64,000 bases of DNA from VAZQ01 sp963753575 (lineage in GTDB: Bacteria; Pseudomonadota; Alphaproteobacteria; Rhizobiales; Xanthobacteraceae). The notes beneath the pieces were generated by a model. It was not told the origin of the DNA. It searched no databases and saw nothing but the letters and a program-made list of their open reading frames with translations. The position numbers were made by a program, and so were the translations under genes. The first letter of the stretch is position 1; each line of letters starts with the position of its first letter. Location: positions 310,001 through 374,000 of the forward strand of contig CAVWCR010000005.1 in assembly GCA_963753575.1 (NCBI GenBank). Direction: 5' to 3'. Positions 26,166 to 33,920 of this stretch are shown one piece after another.

Positions 26166-27023
26166 ATGAATATGCCCATGATCACGACCAAAGACGGCAC
26201 GCAGATTTATTACAAAGACTGGGGCAAAGGTCAGCCCGTCGTGTTCAGCCACGGTTGGCCGTTGTCGGCCGACGACTGGGACGCGCAGATGCTGTTCTTC
26301 CTCAACCACGGCTATCGCGTTATCGCCCATGATCGCCGCGGCCACGGCCGATCCGCCCAGACGGACGGGGGCCATGACATGGATCACTATGCAGACGACC
26401 TGTCGGCCTTGACGGCGCATCTCGATCTGAAGGATGCCATTCATGTCGGCCATTCCACCGGCGGCGGCGAGGTGGTGCATTATATCGCGCGGCACGGCGA
26501 GAGCCGTGTGATGAAGGCCGCAATCATCAGCGCGGTTCCGCCGCTGATGGTAAAGACGGCTGCCAATCCGAACGGTCTTCCCAAAAAAGTATTCGATGAT
26601 TTTCAGGTGCAGCTCGCGGCCAATCGCTCGCAATTCTATCGCGACATTGCGGCGGGCCCCTTCTACAACTACAACCGGCCCGGCGTGAAAGCTTCGGAGG
26701 CGACCATCCAGAACTGGTGGAGGCAGGGCATGATGGGCGGCGCCAAGGCACATTACGACGGCATCGTCGCCTTCTCTCAGACCGATTTCACCGACGACCT
26801 TAAGAAGATCACCGTGCCGGTGCTGGTGATGCATAGCGAAGACGATCAAATTGTTCCCTACGTCGCCTCCGGACCCTTGTCGGCAAAGCTTTTGAAGAAC
26901 GGAACCCTGAAGACCTATAAGGGCTTCCCACACGGCATGCCGACCACGCAGGCGGAAACGATCAATGCAGACCTGTTGGCGTTCTTTCAAGCGAAGTCGA
27001 GCAAATCGGCAGTCGCTGCCTAA
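26166..27023 (+). CDS. alpha/beta hydrolase, non-heme chloroperoxidase type
   Basis: This 285-residue cofactor-free haloperoxidase/esterase family protein has HGWPLSADDWDAQM near the N-terminus, the nucleophile elbow GHSTGGGEVVHY (Ser near residue 98), the acid loop HSEDDQIVPY and the catalytic His in KGFPHGMPTTQ. The triad is complete. Such enzymes hydrolyse esters or lactones and can make peracids in vitro. It sits alone between livG and livF with a repeat piece on each side, and looks like an acquired gene rather than a transporter component. Two ATGs (MNMPM) are possible starts. Confidence 0.92.
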   Translation: MNMPMITTKDGTQIYYKDWGKGQPVVFSHGWPLSADDWDAQMLFFLNHGYRVIAHDRRGHGRSAQTDGGHDMDHYADDLSALTAHLDLKDAIHVGHSTGGGEVVHYIARHGESRVMKAAIISAVPPLMVKTAANPNGLPKKVFDDFQVQLAANRSQFYRDIAAGPFYNYNRPGVKASEATIQNWWRQGMMGGAKAHYDGIVAFSQTDFTDDLKKITVPVLVMHSEDDQIVPYVASGPLSAKLLKNGTLKTYKGFPHGMPTTQAETINADLLAFFQAKSSKSAVAA

Positions 27024-27039
27024 GGTCATGGTGGCAGGC

Positions 27040-27071
27040 TAGTGCCCCGTTTCCGAAGTTCGTGAGTCGTC
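27040..27071. repeat. R1 module B, left half only
   Basis: CTAGTGCCCCGTTTCCGAAG followed by TTCGTGAGTCG matches the left arm of module B of repeat R1; the right arm is missing. With module A at 25771 it brackets the hydrolase gene. Confidence 0.65.
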
Positions 27072-27128
27072 GCAGCACCCTCTGATACGAACCGGCACGA
27101 GGCGGCCCGATCAAAAGGCCGGTTGACG

Positions 27129-27160
27129 TTCTGTCGCGCGTCCTATGGCGCGCGACAGAA
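27129..27160. terminator. strong hairpin, possible terminator
   Basis: Perfect 12-bp arms TTCTGTCGCGCG and CGCGCGACAGAA around the loop TCCTATGG lie about 105 bases after the hydrolase stop. No U-tract follows, so it may be a pause or processing hairpin rather than a classical terminator. A smaller hairpin, CTCGATCG/CGATCGAG, lies at 27207-27226. Confidence 0.5.
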
Positions 27161-27434
27161 ATCCAAAGGGCACGCCATCCAAATGGCACGCTACGGACGC
27201 AGTTGGCTCGATCGGCGGCGATCGAGCAACAAGTCTTGCGAGGCCAATTCCACCGGCCAACCGTCGGCTTCGACCGAATGCTCCGCCAAGGTCCTGAAGA
27301 TCAAGCCGGTCAAGTGTGACATCCTGACGGACTAAATTTGAAGCAGCCGGCTTTCCGGGGCGTGTCCTGCAGGTGCATACTACTTGATCTTACGCGGGGT
27401 GGCGAACGCGAGGGATCAAGAGAGGGATCAAGAA
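27161..27434. other. gene-free stretch before small CDS
   Basis: The rest of the 410-base gap after the hydrolase. A short frame at 27123-27335 overlaps both hairpins and has odd composition, so I do not call it. Nothing else is recognisable. Confidence 0.4.
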
Positions 27435-27686
27435 ATGAGCGACCTTTCACGCGATGACGTTGTCGAAATCGTCGGTCCGATTGGTGACGCTGCCGTGGCC
27501 GAAATAATCGGAACCGGGATTAGCAAGGACGAACTTGTCGCCGCCCACGAGCGGGTCGTGAGGGACCTGAAGGCTCACAATCCCGGTCCTGCATTGGAGC
27601 CCGGGCATTTTGCTCAAGTCGTTGTGATCCTTGAGCGAGTGCGTAGGGATGGTCTCTTGGGCGAAGCCGGCTCGACCTTGTCATAG
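27435..27686 (+). CDS. small hypothetical protein
   Basis: This 83-residue, mostly helical soluble protein starts MSDLSRDDVVEIVGPIG and contains ELVAAHERVVRDL and FAQVVVILERVR. I do not recognise the family. Coding is supported by an ATG with AGAGGGATCAAGAA upstream, strong codon bias and absence of a competing frame. It ends 68 bases before livF within the DNA that separates livG from livF. Confidence 0.6.
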   Translation: MSDLSRDDVVEIVGPIGDAAVAEIIGTGISKDELVAAHERVVRDLKAHNPGPALEPGHFAQVVVILERVRRDGLLGEAGSTLS

Positions 27687-27754
27687 ACCCGCGACAACAC
27701 GCTCTTGACCTGGTTGCGCCAGCAAGACTCATTGCGGACACACGGGTTCGGTGC

Positions 27755-28525
27755 GTGTCTCGTCAAACCGAGTTCCCGCCGGGTGCCGCAGTGACTTCCG
27801 AACTTGGGAATCAGGACGCCAGCCTGCTCGAGCTCGATGGCGTCGAGACCAGCTACGGCTTCAGCCAGGTGCTGCACGGGATTTCGCTCGCGATTGCACC
27901 AGGCGAGGTGGTCACCCTCATGGGCCGTAACGGCATGGGCAAGACCACGACCGTGCGCTCGATCATGGGGCTCACCCGCGCCATGGCCGGATCGATCCGC
28001 TTTGCGGGACGCGACATTCGAGCATTGCCGTCCCATCAGGTGGCCAAGCTCGGCATCGGCCTGGTGCCGGAAGGCCGGCAGGTGTTCCCCAATCTCACTG
28101 CGCGCGAGAATCTGGTGGCGACGGCGGCGAACCGCGGCGGCGCTGTCGAGCCGTGGACCCTCGCGCGCGTGTGCGAGCTGTTCCCGCGGCTTGCCGAACG
28201 TCTCGGCGCCATGGCGAACCAGCTTTCCGGCGGCGAACAGCAGATGCTGGTGATCGGACGCGCGCTGATGACCAATCCGCGGCTCCTGATCCTCGACGAG
28301 GCGACGGAAGGGCTCGCGCCGCTCATCCGCGCCGAGATCTGGCAATGTCTCACGCGGCTCAAGGCGCAAGGCCTGTCGATCCTGGTGATCGACAAGAACG
28401 TCGACGCCCTGATCCGCATCGTCGATCGGCATTATCTGATCGAGCGCGGCCGCGTCGTTTGGAATGGGACATCTGCAGCACTTTCAGAAGCGCCAGACGT
28501 TCAACATCGCTACCTCGGGGTTTGA
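27755..28525 (+). CDS. LivF-type ABC transporter ATP-binding protein
   Basis: This 256-residue ATPase has the LivF marks LLELDGVETSYGFSQVLHGI, Walker A MGRNGMGKTTTV, GLVPEGRQVFPNLT, signature LSGGEQQMLVIGRAL, Walker B LLILDEATEGLAP and VIDKNVDAL. Normal LivF starts close to the LLELDGV segment. Here about 24 extra residues precede it and the only starts are GTG codons (27755 or near 27788), so the native start was probably lost or replaced when DNA entered the gap. It should still be functional if translated. It belongs with livHMG, about 2 kb upstream. Confidence 0.88.
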   Translation: MSRQTEFPPGAAVTSELGNQDASLLELDGVETSYGFSQVLHGISLAIAPGEVVTLMGRNGMGKTTTVRSIMGLTRAMAGSIRFAGRDIRALPSHQVAKLGIGLVPEGRQVFPNLTARENLVATAANRGGAVEPWTLARVCELFPRLAERLGAMANQLSGGEQQMLVIGRALMTNPRLLILDEATEGLAPLIRAEIWQCLTRLKAQGLSILVIDKNVDALIRIVDRHYLIERGRVVWNGTSAALSEAPDVQHRYLGV

Positions 28526-28765
28526 AGTGCGGTAGGCGGGAGGTCGCCTCGTCATCGGGCCGATCCCGCCCGCGAGGTGCAGGAGCGACGCGCGTTCCCC
28601 TGGTCAGACGTTACCCAATCGTTGATACCGGCATGCGCCAGCCCTGGTGCACGGGCCGCCTTCGACCAACAAAAAAATTCAAATCTTCTTAGCGCGAGTG
28701 GTAATTCGTAACCGATTAGTAACCGCAATGGTTTTTATTCACGATGACGAATGGGGACTACGGGT

Positions 28766-29446
28766 ATGATTAAGAGTAACGACGCCGCGGCATCGTCGAT
28801 CAATGCCGCATCAAATTCAGACATCAAGGCAAAGCCGTTCACGCCGGCGAACGGCGCTGCAAAGAGTGCCGCGCCTGCAGCGCCTGGGATTGGTCAGCAG
28901 GCATTGCGCGCTGCATCGATCGTGCTCGCCATCGCGATCGGCGCGACGGGCGGCACGTTCAGCGCGCTTGGATTTCTGCAGTGGGCTGACGTGACGGTGA
29001 CCGAAGCAGCATCGATGCCAACTATGGTGGACGAGACCAACGCCATCTGGAGCGCGGTCACCCAGCTGCAGAACGATATGGCCGTGCTCAAGTCCAACAC
29101 GGAGACCACCGGCAGCACCAAAGGGCAGGTTGCCACGACCACCGGCCGCCTTGACCGTCTTGAGAAACGTGTCGATGACTTGCTGGCCAAAGAGTCCACC
29201 GGGTCGGTGGCAGCCGCGCCAACGGTGAGCACCACTGCGCGGCGGCAACGCGGCGGCGTTGCGGGCTGGTCGGTGCGCGACGTCTACCGCAATGCGGCTC
29301 TCATCCAGGGCAACCGGTACGGCATGATCGAAGTATCGCCGGGCGACAACATTCCGGGCCTGGGCCGCATTCACTCGATCCGCCAAAAGGACGGGCGCTG
29401 GATTGTGGTTACGTCCAAGGGTATCATCACCTCAGCGCCGCGTTGA
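28766..29446 (+). CDS. membrane-anchored hypothetical protein with C-terminal beta domain
   Basis: This 226-residue protein has an Ala/Ser/Pro-rich N-terminus and one transmembrane segment near residues 45-70 (AASIVLAIAIGATGGTFSAL). A predicted coiled-coil stretch follows (WSAVTQLQNDMAVLKSN, then GRLDRLEKRVDDLLAKE). A compact C-terminal domain (YGMIEVSPGDNIPGLGRIHS) resembles the small beta domains of secretion or pilus accessory proteins. I do not know its function. The ATG at 28766 follows GGGGA at suitable spacing. A strong terminator follows. Confidence 0.7.
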   Translation: MIKSNDAAASSINAASNSDIKAKPFTPANGAAKSAAPAAPGIGQQALRAASIVLAIAIGATGGTFSALGFLQWADVTVTEAASMPTMVDETNAIWSAVTQLQNDMAVLKSNTETTGSTKGQVATTTGRLDRLEKRVDDLLAKESTGSVAAAPTVSTTARRQRGGVAGWSVRDVYRNAALIQGNRYGMIEVSPGDNIPGLGRIHSIRQKDGRWIVVTSKGIITSAPR

Positions 29447-29467
29447 GCGCGAGTGCAGGGTCTGTTG

Positions 29468-29501
29468 GAATGCCCCGCGTGAGCGGGGCATTCTTGCTTT
29501 T
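29468..29501 (+). terminator. rho-independent terminator
   Basis: A perfect 11-bp stem GAATGCCCCGC/GCGGGGCATTC with a GTGA loop, followed by TTGCTTTT, lies 21 bases after the preceding stop codon. It is the clearest intrinsic terminator in the window. Confidence 0.85.
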
Positions 29502-29587
29502 GCCATCCGGGCAATGACGCAAAGGTGAAGTGGCCTGCCGGACCAAACCGTGTCACATTGTTGGTCCTCCGAATGCAGGAGCACCGC

Positions 29588-30433
29588 ATGGCTGGTCTTG
29601 GCCGACTGTGGATGATGACAGCGCTCGCCGCTGGTATCGCATTGTTTGCGATCGCGCCTGCGGCCGCTCAGGCGCCGCCCGCGACCAAGCCCGAGATGCG
29701 GGAGAATTGCCCGGGGCTGGTCGCCTCCGCCGCACCGCGCGTCATCCCGGCCGCGTTTCGTTTGGCGCTCAATCCGGACCAGGTCCGCATCACCTATTCG
29801 GGGCACTCGACATTCCTCATCGAGAGTCCGCAACTCGTGCGTATTGCGACCGACTACAACGACTATGTGCGCCCGCCGGTCCTGCCCGACATCATCACCA
29901 TGAACCACGCGCATTCGACGCACTACACGGATCACCCGGATCCACGCATCCCGCATGTGCTGCGCGGTTGGGGGCCGAGTCCCGAGCAGCCCGCGCGCCA
30001 CGACCTGCAGGTGCGCGACGTGCGCGTGCGTAATGTGCCGACCAACATTCGCGACTGGAGTGGCGGCACCGAGCGGCATGGCAACTCGATCTTCGTCTTC
30101 GAGATGGCGAACATGTGCATCGCCCATCTGGGCCACCTGCATCATACCCTGACCCAGCAGCAGCTCGACGAGATCGGCCGCATCGACGTGGTCTTCGCTC
30201 CGGTCGACGGGACCTTGACGCTCGACACCGACGGCATGATCGAAGTCCTGCAGTCGATGAAGGCTCAGCTCGTGATCCCGATGCACTTCTTCAGCTCGTT
30301 CACGCTGCATCGTTTCCTCGACCGCGCCAAGGATCACAAATGGGATGTGGAGTTCGCTCCCGTCCCGTCGACCGTCGTCTCCAAGACGACATTGCCCAAG
30401 ACCCCGAAGGTGCTGGTGCTGCCGGGCCGATAG
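29588..30433 (+). CDS. secreted metallo-beta-lactamase-fold protein
   Basis: This 281-residue protein has a signal peptide (IALFAIAPAAAQ) and a UlaG/YtnP-like metallo-hydrolase domain: YSGHSTFLIESPQLVRIATDY, then MNHAHSTHYTDHPD as the variant metal motif, CIAHLGHLHHTL, and VIPMHFFSSFTLHRFL as the late His loop. Most residues able to bind two metals are present in unusual spacing, so hydrolase activity is likely but the substrate is unknown. AGGAG precedes the ATG at 29588. It is followed by a half R1 repeat and the Rieske oxygenase gene. Confidence 0.85.
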   Translation: MAGLGRLWMMTALAAGIALFAIAPAAAQAPPATKPEMRENCPGLVASAAPRVIPAAFRLALNPDQVRITYSGHSTFLIESPQLVRIATDYNDYVRPPVLPDIITMNHAHSTHYTDHPDPRIPHVLRGWGPSPEQPARHDLQVRDVRVRNVPTNIRDWSGGTERHGNSIFVFEMANMCIAHLGHLHHTLTQQQLDEIGRIDVVFAPVDGTLTLDTDGMIEVLQSMKAQLVIPMHFFSSFTLHRFLDRAKDHKWDVEFAPVPSTVVSKTTLPKTPKVLVLPGR

Positions 30434-30438
30434 CGACC

Positions 30439-30466
30439 GAGTGCCCCGCTTCCGAAGTTCGTTGCC
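30439..30466. repeat. R1 module B, left half only
   Basis: CGAGTGCCCCGCTTCCGAAG plus TTCGT matches the left arm of R1 module B; no right arm follows. It lies between the metallo-hydrolase and Rieske genes. Confidence 0.6.
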
Positions 30467-30568
30467 GCCGGCATGATGCGGCCCGGCATAAGAGATGCGC
30501 GCCGCTCCCTCTTTCGAGCGGGTGGGGGGAGGTCGTATAACGAAGGCGCCACGGCAAGGAAGCTTCCC

Positions 30569-31882
30569 ATGCTCAGCGCCGAACAGAACGATTTCATTAC
30601 CCGCGTTGGTCCCGCGACACCGGCCGGAACCCTGCTGCGACGCTACTGGCAACCGGCCGCGCTGGTCGACGAGCTTGCCGGCAACCGGCCGGTCAAGACG
30701 GTGCGGCTTTTGGGCGAAGACCTCGTGCTGTTCCGGGACGACCAGGGCCGCTATGGCCTCCTGGAGCGGGCGTGTCCGCACCGCGGCACCGATCTCGCGT
30801 TCGGCCGGCTCGAAGATGGCGGCTTGCGTTGCGCCTTCCACGGCTGGCTGTTCGACGTCGCCGGCCAATGCCTGGATACGCCGGCCGAGCCCGAGGGAAG
30901 CCGGCTATGCGCCAACATCCGCCAGACCGCCTACCCGGTGGTGGAGAAGAGCGGCATCCTGTTCGCCTACCTGGGGCCGGGTGAGCCGCCGGCGTTTCCG
31001 CACTTCGACTGTTTCGTCGCGCCCGCGAGCCACACCTTTGCGTTCAAGGGCATGATCGACTGCAACTGGCTGCAGTCGCTGGAGGTCGGCATCGACCCGG
31101 CGCACACCTCGTTTCTGCATCGCTTCTTCCACGACGAGGAGGCGAGCACCGGCTACGGCAAGCTGTTCCGCGACAAGTCGATCGATTCCGAGCTGCCGAT
31201 GACGCGCATCATGCGTGAGCATACGCGCCCGCAGATCGAAGTGGAGCCGACCGACTATGGCATGCGCATCGCCACGCTGCGCCAGATCGACGCCGCCAAG
31301 ACTCACGTGCGCGTCACCAATCTTGTGTTCCCGCACGCCTTCGTGATTCCGATGTCGAGCGAGATGACCATCACGCAATGGCACGTGCCGATCGACGACA
31401 CGCGCCACTATTGGTACGCGATCTTCACGAGCTTCGGCGCGCCGGTGGACAAGGCCGAGATGCGGCGCCAGCGTCTAGAGCTCTACGAATTGCCCGATTA
31501 CATCCCGCGCAAGAACCGCAGCAACGATTACGGCTTCGATCCGCACGAGCAGCAGCACCAGACCTTTACCGGCATGGGCGCCGACATCAACGTGCACGAC
31601 CAATGGGCGTGCGAGTTGATGGGGCCGATCCAGGACCGCACCAAGGAGCATCTCGGCCAGTCGGACAAGGCGATCAGCGCCTATCGGCGCATTCTGCGCC
31701 GCGCGATCGAGCAGGCGGGCAACGGTGGCCAGCCCCCGATGGTGCTGGATGCGGCGGCGGCGGCGGCGATCACTGGCCCCGCCGCTATCGACGGTATCGC
31801 GTCGGGCGAGCCGTGGGAGAGCTACTGCAAGAAGACCGACCAGTCCCGGCGCAAGGCGTCGAGCTGGGCAAACGGACATTGA
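30569..31882 (+). CDS. Rieske-type aromatic ring-hydroxylating oxygenase, phthalate 4,5-dioxygenase-like
   Basis: This 437-residue oxygenase alpha-subunit would hydroxylate an aromatic acid using electrons from a separate reductase. The Rieske [2Fe-2S] ligands are in CPHRGTDLAF and CAFHGW (near residues 68-93). The mononuclear iron site includes DPAHTSFLHRFFHDEE. The layout (single subunit, long C-terminus with WACELMGPIQDRTKEHLGQS) matches the phthalate dioxygenase group rather than the alpha/beta naphthalene type. No reductase gene is adjacent. It converges with the FMN oxidase gene, with a shared hairpin between them. Confidence 0.92.
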   Translation: MLSAEQNDFITRVGPATPAGTLLRRYWQPAALVDELAGNRPVKTVRLLGEDLVLFRDDQGRYGLLERACPHRGTDLAFGRLEDGGLRCAFHGWLFDVAGQCLDTPAEPEGSRLCANIRQTAYPVVEKSGILFAYLGPGEPPAFPHFDCFVAPASHTFAFKGMIDCNWLQSLEVGIDPAHTSFLHRFFHDEEASTGYGKLFRDKSIDSELPMTRIMREHTRPQIEVEPTDYGMRIATLRQIDAAKTHVRVTNLVFPHAFVIPMSSEMTITQWHVPIDDTRHYWYAIFTSFGAPVDKAEMRRQRLELYELPDYIPRKNRSNDYGFDPHEQQHQTFTGMGADINVHDQWACELMGPIQDRTKEHLGQSDKAISAYRRILRRAIEQAGNGGQPPMVLDAAAAAAITGPAAIDGIASGEPWESYCKKTDQSRRKASSWANGH

Positions 31883-31939
31883 AATCGCGCAGGCGCAGGA
31901 TCTGATCGGGTCTCCGGCATCAAGGCGGAGCGAGGCGGC

Positions 31940-31968
31940 GGCCGTCCGCGCGGTTCACGCGGACGGCC
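31940..31968. terminator. bidirectional hairpin between convergent genes
   Basis: An 11-bp stem GGCCGTCCGCG/CGCGGACGGCC with a seven-base loop sits between the Rieske stop (31882) and the FMN oxidase stop (31983). It lacks a long U-tract but is well placed to end both transcripts. Confidence 0.55.
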
Positions 31969-31982
31969 ACCGGTTCTGCTTG

Positions 31983-33212
31983 TTACGCCTCGTCCTGCGT
32001 TTCCACGAGGTTGTCGGTCGAAATATCCTTGAGCGCGGCGGTGCCGGCGAGCCGCATCACCAGCGCGAGATTGTCGCGAATATATTCCAGCACGCTCTGC
32101 GCACCGAGCGAGCCGCCGAGCGCCAGCCCATAGAGCACCGGCCGGCCGCACGCCACCACGTCGGCGCCAAGCGCTAGCGCCTTGAACACGTCAGTGCCGC
32201 GCCGGACGCCGCTGTCGAAGATGATCGGTACGCGCCCCTCGACCGCCTCGACGATCCGCGGTAGTGCCGAGATCGTGGCCTGCACGCCGTCGAAAGCGCG
32301 CCCGCCATGGTTGGAGACATAAATTGCGTCCATGCCGTGTTCGAGTGCGGCGGTCGCCACCTTGGGCGAGATCACGCCCTTGACGATGACCGGAAGCCCC
32401 GATTCCGCCTTGATGAATTCCATGTCCTCCCAGTTGAGGTCACGCTTGCGGTTGCTGAGCGCAGCGATTGCGGCGGCGGTGTCGCTGATCGAGCGGGGCG
32501 CATTGCCCTTGCCGAGCGAGCGCGGCGGCCGGAACGCATTGCGGATATTCTCCTCGCGCGGATAGCTGAAGAGATTGTCGACCGTCGGCGCGATCGCGGT
32601 ATAGCCGGCCGCCTTGGCGCGCTGCAGGAGCTCGCGCAGCACGCCGCGGTCTTTCGGCGCATAGAGCTGGAACCACTTCGGTCCGGGATTGTGTTTGGCG
32701 ATCTCCTCCATGCTGAGGTTCGACTGCGTCGACGTGACCATCAGGGTGCCGACCGCGCGGGCCGCCTTGGCGGTGCCCTCTTCCTTGGAGACGTGGGCGA
32801 GGCCGTGGCTGCCCATCGGCGGGATGATGATCGGCATGGACAGCGTCGAGCCGAGGATCTCGACGCCCATGTCCACCTTCTCGGTGCCGCTGAGCGGCTG
32901 CGGATCGATGTGGATACGCTCGAACGCCGCCATGTTCTCGCGCCGTGTCCAGTTCGAGCCCGAGCCGCTCGAAATGTAGCCAAAGCCGCCGGCCGGAAGG
33001 ACCTTTTGCGCCTCCGGCTCGAGCTCGATGAGGTTGACGATCTTGATCCGCTGGTTGGCCTTCGAGCCCTCGTAGGGCGCGGTGGATGGCGGCGGCTGCT
33101 GTGTGCCGGCGTCGGTCGGCGGCGCATTCTGCGCCAAGACCGGACCGGCGCCGCTCATCGCGGCGGCCGCGATGGTGCTGGACAGCAGAAAATCACGTCG
33201 CATGAGATTCAT
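31983..33212 (-). CDS. FMN-dependent alpha-hydroxyacid oxidase/monooxygenase with Tat-type signal
   Basis: This 409-residue protein of the lactate 2-monooxygenase/glycolate oxidase family oxidises 2-hydroxyacids. It begins MNLMRRDFLLSSTIAAAA, a twin-arginine-like signal ending near PVLAQ, so it is probably exported folded with FMN. Domain landmarks are FGYISSGSGSNWTRREN, IIPPMGSHGLAHVSKEEG, FQLYAPKDRG, LPVIVKGVISP, the active-site SNHGGRAFDGVQA and FDSGVRRGTDVFKALALGA. GGGAGG lies before the ATG at 33212. It is downstream of the cupin/AAA operon on the same strand. Confidence 0.9.
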   Translation of the reverse strand: MNLMRRDFLLSSTIAAAAMSGAGPVLAQNAPPTDAGTQQPPPSTAPYEGSKANQRIKIVNLIELEPEAQKVLPAGGFGYISSGSGSNWTRRENMAAFERIHIDPQPLSGTEKVDMGVEILGSTLSMPIIIPPMGSHGLAHVSKEEGTAKAARAVGTLMVTSTQSNLSMEEIAKHNPGPKWFQLYAPKDRGVLRELLQRAKAAGYTAIAPTVDNLFSYPREENIRNAFRPPRSLGKGNAPRSISDTAAAIAALSNRKRDLNWEDMEFIKAESGLPVIVKGVISPKVATAALEHGMDAIYVSNHGGRAFDGVQATISALPRIVEAVEGRVPIIFDSGVRRGTDVFKALALGADVVACGRPVLYGLALGGSLGAQSVLEYIRDNLALVMRLAGTAALKDISTDNLVETQDEA

Positions 33213-33354
33213 CACGAATCCTCCCTTGATGTCCGCAGGCTCGGCCATTCTCGCCGATGCGTGCGCGTAAAGAGGATTGTCTTTTGAATTGGCGATGCTG
33301 TCGAGGTCGAAGTTCGATGCGCGTTGCCGAGCCAGTCACGTGAGGCGCGACATT

Positions 33355-33390
33355 ATTCCTTATTCCATTCCTTATTCCATTCCTTATTCC
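33355..33390. repeat. three exact 12-bp tandem repeats at a stop codon
   Basis: The unit GGAATAAGGAAT (minus strand) is repeated exactly three times. The first unit supplies the last Glu codon and the TAA stop of the cupin gene ending at 33384. Because the unit is 12 bases, gain or loss of a copy would not change the protein. Confidence 0.9.
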
Positions 33391-33896
33391 TTGAACTCCG
33401 GCGAGTTCTCGGTCTGCTCCAGTGCAGACGCCAGATGCTCCTGGATCGGAATATGGATGAATGCCGCCCATAGCGCGGGCTTCTCGACGTTGAGATTGAA
33501 ATGCTGGTGCTCGACCTCGTCCGGGTTGAGCGGCAGCAGCACCAGGTCGCCCTTCTCCCAGTCGATGCGCTGGCCTTCCACGACGGAGTAGCCCTTGCCG
33601 TCGAGCACATAGATGACAAGGCCGCCCTGATGGCGGTGGCGTCCGGACTTGGTGCGGATCTCGTGCGTGAACACGCGCCACTGCAAGAGCGGCACCTCGG
33701 TGTAATAGCCCGGGTCGAGGAAGAACCGCAGCCGCCCCTGCCGCGCCATGAACACCTGGCGCTCCGATTTCTTGATCACGATCGGGCCGTGCGCATTGCG
33801 CTCGGCCTGCTCGCGGCGATATTTCAGCGTGCGCTCATAGGGGTTGTCCGTCAGCGGCGGACGCTCCCGCTCGCGCGTTCGTTCGAATTCAGCCAT
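33384..33896 (-). CDS. small cupin with intact metal motif, AAA operon gene 3
   Basis: This 170-residue single-barrel cupin has motif 1 SGRHRHQGGLVIYVLDGKG with both metal His (HRH) and motif 2 LPLNPDEVEHQHFN with the third His. It should bind Fe, Mn or another divalent metal. The first 70 residues are charged and helical. It is a clear paralogue of the cupin at 36091 across its length (shared HG..VIK, RQG..R..L.P, SGR...QGG..I.VL.G.GY and the C-terminal acidic tail ending SPEFKE). It starts 24 bases after the Cdc48-like ATPase. The reaction is not known: it may be a dioxygenase-like subunit or a client or adaptor of the ATPase. Confidence 0.85.
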   Translation of the reverse strand: MAEFERTRERERPPLTDNPYERTLKYRREQAERNAHGPIVIKKSERQVFMARQGRLRFFLDPGYYTEVPLLQWRVFTHEIRTKSGRHRHQGGLVIYVLDGKGYSVVEGQRIDWEKGDLVLLPLNPDEVEHQHFNLNVEKPALWAAFIHIPIQEHLASALEQTENSPEFKE

Positions 33897-33920
33897 GGCC
33901 GACCTCCGCCTAATTCTCGT

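Noticed and set aside
25912..26169. Small plus-strand frame before the hydrolase
   Set aside because: No ribosome-binding site and no family features; more likely leader DNA.
27123..27335. Small plus-strand frame after the hydrolase
   Set aside because: It runs through two hairpins and has atypical composition.
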